Positions 1 through 8,684 of a stretch of 64,000 bases of DNA are shown here, piece by piece (the stretch's first letter is position 1; each line of letters opens with the position of its first letter). The stretch is from NCBI GenBank assembly GCA_001695595.3, contig MBPM02000023.1:62001-126000 (forward strand), read 5' to 3'. This DNA is from Plasmopara viticola. Lineage: Eukaryota > Oomycota > Peronosporomycetes > Peronosporales > Peronosporaceae. The notes beneath the pieces are model-generated. The model was not told the origin of the DNA, did not search any database, and saw only the letters and a program-made list of their open reading frames with translations. The position numbers and the translations under genes were made by a program.

Positions 1-337
1 TGTACCGACAATTGGGCAGCTCGTTGTAAAGTTCTTGCAGTGCAGCCTTGCAGGAAGCGGTATCGCACATCGCGGTTGCATTATCCGTCGTTACTTGCAA
101 CATTGTACCAGCCTGCAAGCCCAGCGCCTCTTCGCACTGATCCGCACGCTGATTTGAGGTCAAAATGGTCTGGGCCTCGTTCAGCTGCGTCGTGTTGCAC
201 TCAGCAATAGCCACGAGTTCGGCATCCATAGAAGTCGTGTTTGATGCAGTGGTCGAAGACGCAGTAGTTGAGGATGACTGCGCCGAGACGACAGCGACGA
301 CAGTCGCCACAACTAACACAGGAACGAAAGTTTGCAT
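1..337 (-). CDS. Elicitin-like secreted protein, 3' end outside window
   Basis: This reads from an ATG at 337 down to the window edge, so the C-terminus is missing (about 112 codons seen). A signal peptide of about 20 residues (MQTFVPVLVVATVVAVVSA) is followed by a Ser/Thr-rich stretch. An elicitin domain then begins at AECNTTQLNEAQ, with Cys spacing continuing through DQCEEA, AMCDTASCKAAL and LPNCR, as in the sterol-binding elicitin fold. Elicitins and elicitin-like proteins are oomycete-specific secreted proteins that bind sterols and can be recognised by plants. The Ser/Thr stretch lies on the N-terminal side here, whereas many elicitin-like proteins carry theirs after the domain. The start is supported by an initiator element 13 bp upstream. 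The class of elicitin-like protein cannot be assigned without the C-terminus. Confidence 0.9.
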   Translation of the reverse strand, partial: MQTFVPVLVVATVVAVVSAQSSSTTASSTTASNTTSMDAELVAIAECNTTQLNEAQTILTSNQRADQCEEALGLQAGTMLQVTTDNATAMCDTASCKAALQELYNELPNCRY

Positions 338-729
338 GGTGCGGATCGTAAATTAAAAAATGAGCTTAAGGGAGAGAGAGTCACACACCTGCCTGATCCG
401 ACAATCTATGTTCTCACTTATTATGCACCTTGACAGTCTAAGTACGTTCTACATGTAATTGCCTTTTGCCTTCGCATTATGTTACCTACGTATGCTGCCT
501 ATGCTTAACGTTGCACACGCGTGCTGCCTACACACGAGAATGCTTGCTACGCATGTTGCCTGCGCACGTTGCTTATGGAATTCCGTACCGGCAGATTTAC
601 AGTGCTAAAACATTCGTCCATTCGGGCCCAACGCAAAGATGCTCGACTTGATATTAGGCTCAGGCGTAAACAATATCAAACGGGTTCAGCTACTTGCGGC
701 TGCGATAGTCGTTCCATTGGATGTGATAA
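338..729. other. Intergenic region, elicitin promoter side
   Basis: No gene is seen here. Apart from the initiator at 350-365, bases about 480-575 contain a loose, degenerate run of TGCTGCCTAYRCA-like units, possibly an old minisatellite. Small ORFs in this stretch have no protein-like features. Confidence 0.4.
350..365 (-). promoter_or_regulatory. Oomycete initiator (Inr) of the elicitin gene
   Basis: On the minus strand the bases read GCTCATTTTTTAATTT. This matches the published 16-nt oomycete start-site consensus GCTCATTYYNCAWTTT at 15 of 16 positions. It ends 13 bp before the elicitin ATG, giving a very short 5' leader, which is usual for oomycete genes. Placement of the transcription start is inferred. 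Confidence 0.7.
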
Positions 730-1851
730 CTAGTTTTTTTGATCGAACAATAGCTTTAAGCTGGATACTTGGCTTTGGTCAAAGATTGATTGTATTGGTG
801 CCCGCGCGATATCTAAAAGTCGCGCCTCATCAAGTGCAAATGCCTGCGCCGCACGCATATATTCGATGGACAGAGAAGTGTCCAGCACGCCAAAGTCGTC
901 TGTGCATAGACACATGGGGTAGACACCCAGCTGTTGCTCCTGACCTCGCGCATTCGCAAGCAGCCTGCCGTGCGGGTGCGAGGCAAAGCCGCACGCGCAC
1001 AGCCCTGAGGCCTTGTGCTTTTGACTCGGGGAGCATTTGCAGTCTTTAACGCTGCGATATCGAGCCAATGTGTGCACGTTAGAGGTTAGACAGACTTCAA
1101 GGGGGATTCGAAGCGCTAGCATCTTGGCGTAGAGCGGCTCTGAGAGGCAACAGGAATGACCTAATCGGTCGGGTCGAAAATCTAATATACGAGTTGACTC
1201 CTCGTCGTCATAGTGCTCTGCAAAGTGGACAGCGACTTTCAAACCACCCACTCGTGCACGCATCAATACTTTCTCAAAGCGGTAGAATTCAGAATCTGGA
1301 CGCTCCGAGTTGCCGCTAAAGTCAATACCCACAATAAAGAGACATTTCTGCTCGTTCCTTAGCTTGATTGCCATACTCACAGTTTCTTCTGCAAGTTGGA
1401 GCGACTGGTTCCGATTAATACTTAGCAGCAGTCGGACCTTAATGTCCAGATCTTGTCGTGCATGGCATTCCTCAAGCGCCGACAGTACTTCGTCCACGTA
1501 CTCTGCTCGGGTGGCACCATCCCTCGGCAGAGTGCGCGGTGTGGACCGCAGCTCCAGGTACTTACAATTCTCAGCAGAAAAGTCCTCGACCGCTTCAATG
1601 ACAATTTGGCGGAGAGCACGTCGACTAGTGACGACTTGGTGAATTAAGTTAAACATTTCGAAACATTCAGTCAGACTGCGATTTTTTGGCAGGCACATTG
1701 GCGTCGTGCCGGTCCGATCTGCTTCCTCGTTTAGAAACTTTTCTAAGGTCGACGGCCGAATGGACCCATGGATGTGTGCGTGAAGCTCTACCTTGGGTAA
1801 CGCCTTGCAGTACGCTCCAAGCTTGGCATCGGGTACACCTAGTATGTCCAT
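730..1851 (-). CDS. ADAL: Adenosine deaminase-like protein (N6-methyl-AMP deaminase type)
   Basis: This is a single-exon, 373-aa metal-dependent deaminase. The zinc and catalytic signatures appear in the right order: ELHAHIHGS near residue 22 (HxH), VHFAEH with the catalytic Glu, DRLGHS with the metal His, CLTSNVHT, and LCTDDFG with the paired Asp. The closest family is ADAL/MAPDA, which removes the amino group from N6-methyl-AMP and related nucleotides to give IMP, clearing modified nucleotides from RNA turnover. A classical adenosine deaminase is the alternative. A Cys- and Lys-rich insertion (KDCKCSPSQKHK onward) lies between the last two motifs and is not typical. The gene is divergent from the SRP receptor gene, with 126 bp between start codons. 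Confidence 0.85.
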   Translation of the reverse strand: MDILGVPDAKLGAYCKALPKVELHAHIHGSIRPSTLEKFLNEEADRTGTTPMCLPKNRSLTECFEMFNLIHQVVTSRRALRQIVIEAVEDFSAENCKYLELRSTPRTLPRDGATRAEYVDEVLSALEECHARQDLDIKVRLLLSINRNQSLQLAEETVSMAIKLRNEQKCLFIVGIDFSGNSERPDSEFYRFEKVLMRARVGGLKVAVHFAEHYDDEESTRILDFRPDRLGHSCCLSEPLYAKMLALRIPLEVCLTSNVHTLARYRSVKDCKCSPSQKHKASGLCACGFASHPHGRLLANARGQEQQLGVYPMCLCTDDFGVLDTSLSIEYMRAAQAFALDEARLLDIARAPIQSIFDQSQVSSLKLLFDQKN

Positions 1852-1977
1852 TGTACACTTTAGTGTACGCCTGGTGTGGTATGAGCGGTTTTATAATAAG
1901 GAAATTTTCACAAAATTTCACTCAGAGAGCAGGCAGGCCGTCAAAACAATATCGCCGCGGTCTTTTACTATCGCGCC

Positions 1978-4195
1978 ATGATTGACCACTTTGTGATCTT
2001 TTCCAAGACTGGTACGGTGCTATGGTCACGCACGCTGTGCAAATTGGGTGGCGATCCTGTGGATAACCTCATCAGCCGCGTGCTAATGGAAGACCGTGCT
2101 GGTGACAAGAAATTTATTGATGATGCATACTCCATGCAGTGGGTGTTTGAAAACAAGATGGATCTGGTCTTCGTGGTCGTCTACCAGAAAATTTTGCAGC
2201 TTCTGTATATTGAAGAGCTACTGGAGATTGTGAAGAAAGACTTTATTGCGATGTTTCCGCAGCAGATCGCCAACAAGACGCCTGTCAAGTACGAAGAAAA
2301 GTTTACAAAAATTCTCAAAGCGACGGAGCTTAAATTTACGAGTAAATTGATGCGCAAGGGCCCACGTGCTTTTAATTCATCAAAGATGGCCAAGGCTAAA
2401 GGTGTGACGTCCAATACGTCGGGTAAAACGGCGCCGTCATCGCGCTCAGCGACGGCTATACAGGTGCGTTTCTTACTCTATTCTTGACACTATATTCTCT
2501 TCTTTCTGACGTTGTAATGGTGGCATGTTATGATCTGGCCCAAACAGCGCAGTGAAGACGGCAATGATAGCCCCACGTCGGATGAAAAAATGAAGAGCCT
2601 GGAGGAGTTGGAGAGTGAAGCCGCTTTAAGCTCGAAGGTGCGCACGATGCGCACGGGCCCGCGCCGTAAGGGGAAAGATAAGGGATCAAAGGAGCCCAAA
2701 AAGAGCAATAAAAAGATGACGAAATGGGAAAACACAAAGGTCTCTAAGAAGGAAGCCGAGGCGCTGGACCGCTCGAAAATGGTAAGCACGTTCAAAGTTG
2801 TGGCTAAATTGTCCTAACTACCGCACATTTAGATTACAGCCGAGGAAGAAGAGGCGCAGCTTCGCGAGAAGCGTGACGCTTACATTGGAGTACGCGTTGT
2901 CGTTATTGCCTTTAAATACAAGTTTCTGGGTAACATCTTAAAATATATTGCACGTTTGTCTGTAGGAGGCGGAGGTTAGCGACTCTGAAGAATTTTCTGA
3001 CTCTGACGAAGAGCTGGCGGGCTTTTCTGGAACAGACTCTGACTCAAGCCAGAGTGGCTGGAGCTTTTCAAAAACTCGCTTGGCTAATTTTCTGAGTACA
3101 GTGTCTGGTAACAAGATTCTTGAGCGAGAAGACTTGGAGTCCGTTATCAACCCGATGCACCAAATGGTCTGAGATTAATCACAGTATAAATTGGTATCAT
3201 TGGCAGCAGTCTCACGGCTCCTTTTTGTAGCTCATTACCAAGAACGTGGCTTCGGAAGTTGCCGACGAATTGTGCGAGTCTGTCATCGCTACTGTAGTCG
3301 GCCAAAGACTTGAGAGCTTCACGCGCATCTCCACCGTCGTGCGCAAAGCTTTAGAGGCTGCTCTGCTGCGCATTTTGACGCCAAAAAAGTCTACCGATGT
3401 CTTGCGTGAGATTTTGCAGGCGAAATCTGAGAACCGAGCTTATAGCATTGTTTTCGTGGGTGTGAATGGCGTTGGCAAGTCCACAAGCTTGTCCAAGGTG
3501 TGCTACTACCTCAAGTCCAAGGGCATTAAGGTCATGATTGCTGCCTGCGATACATTTCGATCAGGTGCTGTCGAGCAGCTGAATCAGCACGCTAAGGTTT
3601 TAGACGTGGAGCTGTTCCAAAAGGGCTATGCAAAAGACCCTGCCTCGGTGGCTAAGGAAGCTGTGAAGTATGGCTCGGAAAACGGCTACGATTGCGTGCT
3701 GATTGACACTGCTGGTCGCATGCAAAATAACGAACCGCTAATGCGTGCACTGGCCAAGCTTGTTTCAAACAATGAGCCCGACCTAGTTCTCTTTGTCGGG
3801 GAGGCGCTAGTGGGTAACGATGGCATTGACCAGCTTTCAATGTTTGACCGGGTACGCTCGCAATCGGAATTTGTTTGATCAACTAAGTGACTTTCTTACT
3901 ATGACTCGCTTTCTCGTCCTGCTAGGCCCTTGCTGACTACTCGGATCGCCGTGAGCCGCATCGTATTGACGGAATTGTCATCACGAAGTTCGACACGATT
4001 GACGATAAGGGTACGTTACGCATTATAGGGAAATGATTGTGCATGACTGACATTTCTTGCTTTAATGTAGTCGGTGCTGCGGTATCGATGGTGTACAAAA
4101 CTGGCCAGCCGATTATGTTTATTGGCACGGGCCAAAAGTATACGCACCTTAAAAAGCTGAATGTGCGCACGGTCCTGCGTCATCTTCTTCAGTAA
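1978..4195 (+). CDS. SRPRA: Signal recognition particle receptor alpha subunit
   Basis: This is the docking protein that brings SRP-ribosome complexes to the ER translocon by a GTPase twin with SRP54. Seven exons read in phase: 1978-2463, 2548-2781, 2833-2889, 2966-3166, 3231-3851, 3926-4010 and 4071-4195, giving 602 aa. The N-terminal longin-like SRX domain starts [13 protein letters not shown] Lys/Glu/Ser-rich charged linker follows. The NG GTPase domain has GVNGVGKST (G1), [11 protein letters not shown] (G2), DTAGRMQ (G3), TKFDT (G4) and GTGQ (G5). Five introns start with GTNNGN-type donors and all are under 90 bp. Exon 5 opens [12 protein letters not shown], continuing the helical N domain. 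Domain order and length fit the family closely. Confidence 0.95.
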
Positions 4196-4620
4196 GCTTT
4201 TTGGGAATCTTTGCACAATCGGACCTGCGAAGTACAAACTATTCTTTTACTTTTAAAGTTTAATCAATGAGCCAGGGTTTCAAACGCAAGCCCTGTAAAA
4301 ATATGAGGCGTTGTATCTGCACTTTTGATGCTCATCAAACCAATTAAAGAAGTCCTCTTCTGTAGAGCATAAGCTTTAAAGAAGTGCTATTACGATACAC
4401 CTGCTCAAATTTGCGTACTCATTAAAAAACGGTGACGGACAAGGCTCGTTTCGTGATTGAAGCGAGCCATTTTTTTTACCATTTGCGAAGACGTACGAGT
4501 AATATATTTGTTGCCTGAGGACTCTAAAACTTCATTGAAATATATGGGCCACCCGAGGTAATATATCGTGAGCTTTTTTTTCTATCTCGTCACAGATTCT
4601 GTGACTCCACGCTGCCAACC
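4196..4620 (+). other. Intergenic region between SRPRA and FEN1
   Basis: The stretch is AT-rich with several T and A runs. It would hold the SRPRA 3' end and the FEN1 promoter. No further gene or clear initiator is seen. Confidence 0.4.
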
Positions 4621-5796
4621 ATGGGAATTAAGGGTCTGATGAAGCTGCTACAGGAAGAGGCTCCGTCCTGCATCAAAGAGGTGGAGAAGATATCGGCGCT
4701 GGCGGGACATGCAGTGGCCATCGATGCCAGTATGGCTTTGTATCAGTTTCTCATCGCCATTCGATCGGCTGACGGCGGCGGTCCCGCCCAGGCTCTAACG
4801 AATGCAGACGGAGATGTGACGTCCCACCTTCAGGGAATGTTTAGCCGCACTATTCGCATGATGGAGAATGGATTGAAACCAGTTTACGTATTTGACGGTA
4901 AGCCCCCTGTCATGAAGAGTGGTGAACTTGCTAAACGCAGTGACCGCCGCCAGGAGGCGCAGAAGGCACTCGAGGAGGCTACAGAAAAGGGAATTGCTGA
5001 GGACATTGACCGCTTTAACAAGCGCTTGGTACGTGCTACCCCACAGCACAATGCGGACTGCAAAGAGCTGCTAAGTCTCATGGGTGTACCACACATTACA
5101 GCACCATGTGAAGCTGAAGCTTCGTGTGCTGAGCTCGCGAAGAGCGGACGAGTGTATGCTGCAGGCACGGAGGATATGGATGCGCTGACGTTTGGTGTAC
5201 CAGTGCTGTATCGACGTTTGACAATTTCACCTGCAAAAAAGATTCCAATCTTAGAGATTCGTCTGGAGCGTGCTTTGCAAGAGTTGGGATTGACTCATGA
5301 GCAGTTTGTCGATCTTTGCATCTTGTGCGGATGCGATTATTGCGACTCGATTCGGGGAGTGGGTCCGAAAAAAGCGTACGCAGGTATTAAAGAGCACAAA
5401 ACTATTGAAAATTATCTTGAACATTTGCAAAAAAACAAGAGCAAAGGTGTTGTGATACCTGACGAATGGATAGGAGAAGATCCCATTTACAAAAATGCGC
5501 GTGAAATGTTTCTTCAGCCCGAAGTTGTTAGTATCAAGGAGGTTGAGATCAAGTGGCGTGATCCACAAGAGACCGAGCTGCTAGACTTTTTGGTAAAAAA
5601 GCACGGCTTTCAAGAGGATCGAGTGCTTACGGCCATTACACGATTGAAAAAGTCCAAGAGCACGCAATCCCAAAAGCGACTTGACAGTTTCTTCACGGTG
5701 CTGCCAAGTGCTGGAGAGAGCGCTAAAAAGCGTAAGGCGGCTGCTGCTTCTAAGGGTGGTAAGAAAACTGCGATCATGAAGAAGGGCAAGAAGTAA
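4621..5796 (+). CDS. FEN1: Flap endonuclease 1
   Basis: This single-exon, 391-aa structure-specific nuclease removes 5' flaps in Okazaki fragment maturation and long-patch base excision repair. It starts MGIKGLMKLL, with the N-terminal Gly used in catalysis. The metal-binding acidic residues are all present: IDASMALYQF, VFDGKPP, CEAEASCAEL, GTEDMDALTFG and CGCDYCDSIRGVGPKKAY, the last in the helix-hairpin-helix. Near the C-terminus QKRLDSFF is a PCNA-interacting (PIP) box, followed by a Lys-rich tail (KKRKAAAASKGGKK). Length and motif spacing match eukaryotic FEN1 throughout. Confidence 0.97.
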   Translation: MGIKGLMKLLQEEAPSCIKEVEKISALAGHAVAIDASMALYQFLIAIRSADGGGPAQALTNADGDVTSHLQGMFSRTIRMMENGLKPVYVFDGKPPVMKSGELAKRSDRRQEAQKALEEATEKGIAEDIDRFNKRLVRATPQHNADCKELLSLMGVPHITAPCEAEASCAELAKSGRVYAAGTEDMDALTFGVPVLYRRLTISPAKKIPILEIRLERALQELGLTHEQFVDLCILCGCDYCDSIRGVGPKKAYAGIKEHKTIENYLEHLQKNKSKGVVIPDEWIGEDPIYKNAREMFLQPEVVSIKEVEIKWRDPQETELLDFLVKKHGFQEDRVLTAITRLKKSKSTQSQKRLDSFFTVLPSAGESAKKRKAAAASKGGKKTAIMKKGKK

Positions 5797-6033
5797 GCTA
5801 CACGCGAATAAACTATTTTGATGATGATTTTTTATGCAATTATATGTGAATGACCCTTGCCTCGTACACTACTATCTGGGCTGCTACACTACATCTCGGC
5901 AGCCCCGCTACTTATACAGTGGTACACTTCCAATCTTGCACGCGTTCCACAGACTGGATCGCTGAAATTAAATATTTTTCGGTATGGCTAAAACAATAAA
6001 TGCAAGGCACGGAACAGTTTTTCCTCCCGATGC

Positions 6034-8001
6034 TTAACGGTTCCACTGCTTTGATTGTTCTGCAAGCCACAAAAGTCCGTGGCAGAGCATCGTCAATACA
6101 AAGGCTACATCCGAGCGCGACGATCCTTCTGCCTCCTCATGGATATAACGAAGAAGCCTTGCAGCATAGTCAGAACATGCAGGTATTTCATAAATGGTAG
6201 CTAGCTGCTGGTTAAAAGCACGGGCACGCTCACTTCGCTCCATTTCGCTGCGTACAGATCCGCACTGGTGCGCTTGAAGTCTCTGCACTCGAGCAAGTGT
6301 GATATTTTCAATTTCTCTGCCAACTGCAGCCATAAACATATCTCCATCAATGCATGCACTCTCCGCGTTTTTAATTAGAGACAACACATCATGGAAATCA
6401 TGTTGACCCAGCAAAATCGGCTCCAAGTGGCGCAAGTGTGCCATAATGACAGGAAATACAAAATAGGATCCCTCTGTGAAAATGCAATCGAAAAAACGAA
6501 ACACAGTTTCGCTGGGAAAAGTTGTTGTGAACAAACACAACAGCCATTGCGAGCCCAGGAGCTCAAGCGGAAGACCCACTTCCGATGCAAAATTGTCCAA
6601 CCGAGGAAGTTCCTCAGCAATTAACTGCTTCAGCACCAACATATCCCGCTGGACACCACTCATTGTTGGGACGTAAAACCCCGGATACAAATCTTCGCAA
6701 AAGACACTTAAAAGCCAAAACACGTTTTCTTCATCCGCCATCAGCAACAAAAAAGCTACAATAAAGTTCAAGCCTTGGCAATACCCCACACGCGAGTTAT
6801 GCAGAGAGTACGTTCGAAGAATGCGGCGTAACTGATCACGGCCTGACTCGGAGCAGATCGTCGTGTCGGAATTGCCAAACGTACGATTAATGTCCAGCTC
6901 AATTTGGTAAAACGCTTCTGTCTCCATCGTCTCGGCTTTTTCCACAAGAGAGATATAATAATTCGGTCCTGCGTTTGCCTGCTTCCCGCTTGCTCCAGAA
7001 AGATTCATGTAAGCATGCTCTCGCAAGTGACGCGGAATTCCGGCACGAGCAAGCTGTGCCAGAAAGGCTTTCTCTTCAGTGTCTTTTGCATGATAAGCGC
7101 AGCGTCGCATGCGCTCGGGAAACTCTGTGCTGTATAATTTCGTCCATTCTTCAACGCGTCTTTCCTCTCGACAATCTTGATACGAGCGTAAGTGCACCCA
7201 TTCTTTCCTAGCAGGTAACGGAATGGTAAACCCATAGAAATCGCTCATAGACTTTGCCATTGACTGGCTTGCATGCTCCTCAAACAGCATCGCTCGATCT
7301 TGGGCCGTTAACGGTCTTTTCGCTCCTTCATACCAGATGGTACGAATCCGCACCTCTCCCGTTCTCGTGCCGCCTAGACTGTACCACGTGTCGGTCACGA
7401 CTCTTGACGACTTACATAGTAAACTCAAGTTAATTTCTACTTCGCCTAAGATCTCATCTTCCATAAGCTCCGCCGTCTTTATCGCATCTTCTTCACCAAC
7501 AAACCACGCGTCGTCGTGATCAATAAACTTGCCGTCTTCGTCATCGTCTTCCTCTGAAAGAGTAACAACATCGTCGCTATCACTATCATGAATTGCTTTG
7601 ACTCCATTTACAAAAGCGTAGGACGCAACAGTCGTCTTCCTTTGCTCCGTGCCAATGCAATCTACTTCACTCGTAGCTTTCTCTTCTTCATCAATCGACA
7701 AAGTATTGTTTCCAAATGGGAACATGTCAAAGAAAAAGTTCTTGGCACTAAAAAGTTGCACTCTCAACCGAACGCTTGTAGGATTAAAAGGCACGACAAA
7801 CTCGGTCGCGTGTCCCCACGTTGGGCATTTGCAGGCTGTCACAGTCGAAGATCGAGAGCTGGGCGACCCAACGAGACGCGAGCGTTCGCGTGCTCGCAGC
7901 TTGGTGTTGTATAGTCCCACGACACAATAAGCATCGACGGACTGAGGACTTTCGAGGTTGCGGGCGCCAACGACCTCGACGCATAGTCGCTTTCTATCCA
8001 T
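6034..8001 (-). CDS. C2 domain plus TBC-domain Rab GTPase-activating protein
   Basis: This is a single-exon protein of 655 aa from the ATG at 8001. An upstream in-frame ATG at 8073 would add 24 residues, but the C2 domain starts straight after the 8001 start (MDRKRLCVEVVGARNL), so that one is preferred. The N-terminal C2 domain (about 1-180) carries an acidic, Asp/Glu-rich insertion. A TBC domain lies at about 310-560, with the arginine finger IELDINRTF and glutamine finger VGYCQGLNF, so GAP activity towards a Rab is expected. It probably works in membrane traffic with C2 giving lipid targeting; the Rab partner is unknown. The gene is divergent from the small gene at 8094. Confidence 0.88.
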   Translation of the reverse strand: MDRKRLCVEVVGARNLESPQSVDAYCVVGLYNTKLRARERSRLVGSPSSRSSTVTACKCPTWGHATEFVVPFNPTSVRLRVQLFSAKNFFFDMFPFGNNTLSIDEEEKATSEVDCIGTEQRKTTVASYAFVNGVKAIHDSDSDDVVTLSEEDDDEDGKFIDHDDAWFVGEEDAIKTAELMEDEILGEVEINLSLLCKSSRVVTDTWYSLGGTRTGEVRIRTIWYEGAKRPLTAQDRAMLFEEHASQSMAKSMSDFYGFTIPLPARKEWVHLRSYQDCREERRVEEWTKLYSTEFPERMRRCAYHAKDTEEKAFLAQLARAGIPRHLREHAYMNLSGASGKQANAGPNYYISLVEKAETMETEAFYQIELDINRTFGNSDTTICSESGRDQLRRILRTYSLHNSRVGYCQGLNFIVAFLLLMADEENVFWLLSVFCEDLYPGFYVPTMSGVQRDMLVLKQLIAEELPRLDNFASEVGLPLELLGSQWLLCLFTTTFPSETVFRFFDCIFTEGSYFVFPVIMAHLRHLEPILLGQHDFHDVLSLIKNAESACIDGDMFMAAVGREIENITLARVQRLQAHQCGSVRSEMERSERARAFNQQLATIYEIPACSDYAARLLRYIHEEAEGSSRSDVAFVLTMLCHGLLWLAEQSKQWNR

Positions 8002-8093
8002 CAAGTAGACACGAGCGAAATGAATTAGTATAAAAGTGGACAGGCGCCTTGTAGAGAACAGCGAGGCGGGCAAGAACTACGTACTTAGGCCGC

Positions 8094-8543
8094 ATGGCGG
8101 TAAACAACGCTTCGATGTTGGAAAAAAAGTGGTACGATAACTCTCTGTCAGTAGACGCAAATTTCTTCAAGGTGCGACCTGGCGTTGGGATGCCAATTAG
8201 CGTATCAGATGAGCCAATTCATATCAGAGACATCTGGTAAAGTGGGACACTGTAACCACTTTGTAGGGCGCGAACAGTTTTTTAAAAATGAAGGAAGAAA
8301 TGATGCGAGCGCTACAGCGCGTGGCGGACATGGTGGTGGGCAACTTTACCGTGTCGTTCCAGAATGAACTACGCTTCATGGTACGAAAAAGTGCGCGGTT
8401 TACCGAAATGCGTTGCAAAAGTGTTCACTTCATTAAAACAGGCAGAAGCGACGGGATCGTCGTGCGCGACCGCAATGAGGGCGCAGGGCGTGCCCATGGC
8501 GCAAGCGATTAAGCACACGGCAGGCGCAGTGGCACGTCTATGA
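8094..8543 (+). CDS. Small three-exon protein of unknown function (97 aa)
   Basis: Three short exons join without a phase break: 8094-8171 (MAVNNASMLEKKWYDN start), 8267-8380 and 8442-8543. Donors are GTGCGA and GTACGA, and acceptors are TTGTAG and AACAG. The 97-aa product has a helical, Met-rich centre (KMKEEMMRALQRVADM) and an Ala-rich end. I do not recognise the family, and no signal peptide or membrane segment is visible. The start codon lies 92 bp from that of the divergent TBC gene, suggesting a shared promoter. It is real if the same splice pattern is conserved in relatives. Confidence 0.5.
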
Positions 8544-8684
8544 ATTGCTGGCCGAATAACCTGAATGGGGGATTGATACTGCATTGACAAGAAATCTACC
8601 GAACTTATCGACTAAAGGATGAAGATAATAATGTACTTGAGAGAAGTTTGACAAAACTCATGAGAAGATGCTTATCTCAGCAGT

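Noticed and set aside
8001..8073. Longer N-terminus for the TBC protein
   Set aside because: The added residues precede the first C2 strand and would run into the short divergent promoter, so the inner ATG is preferred.
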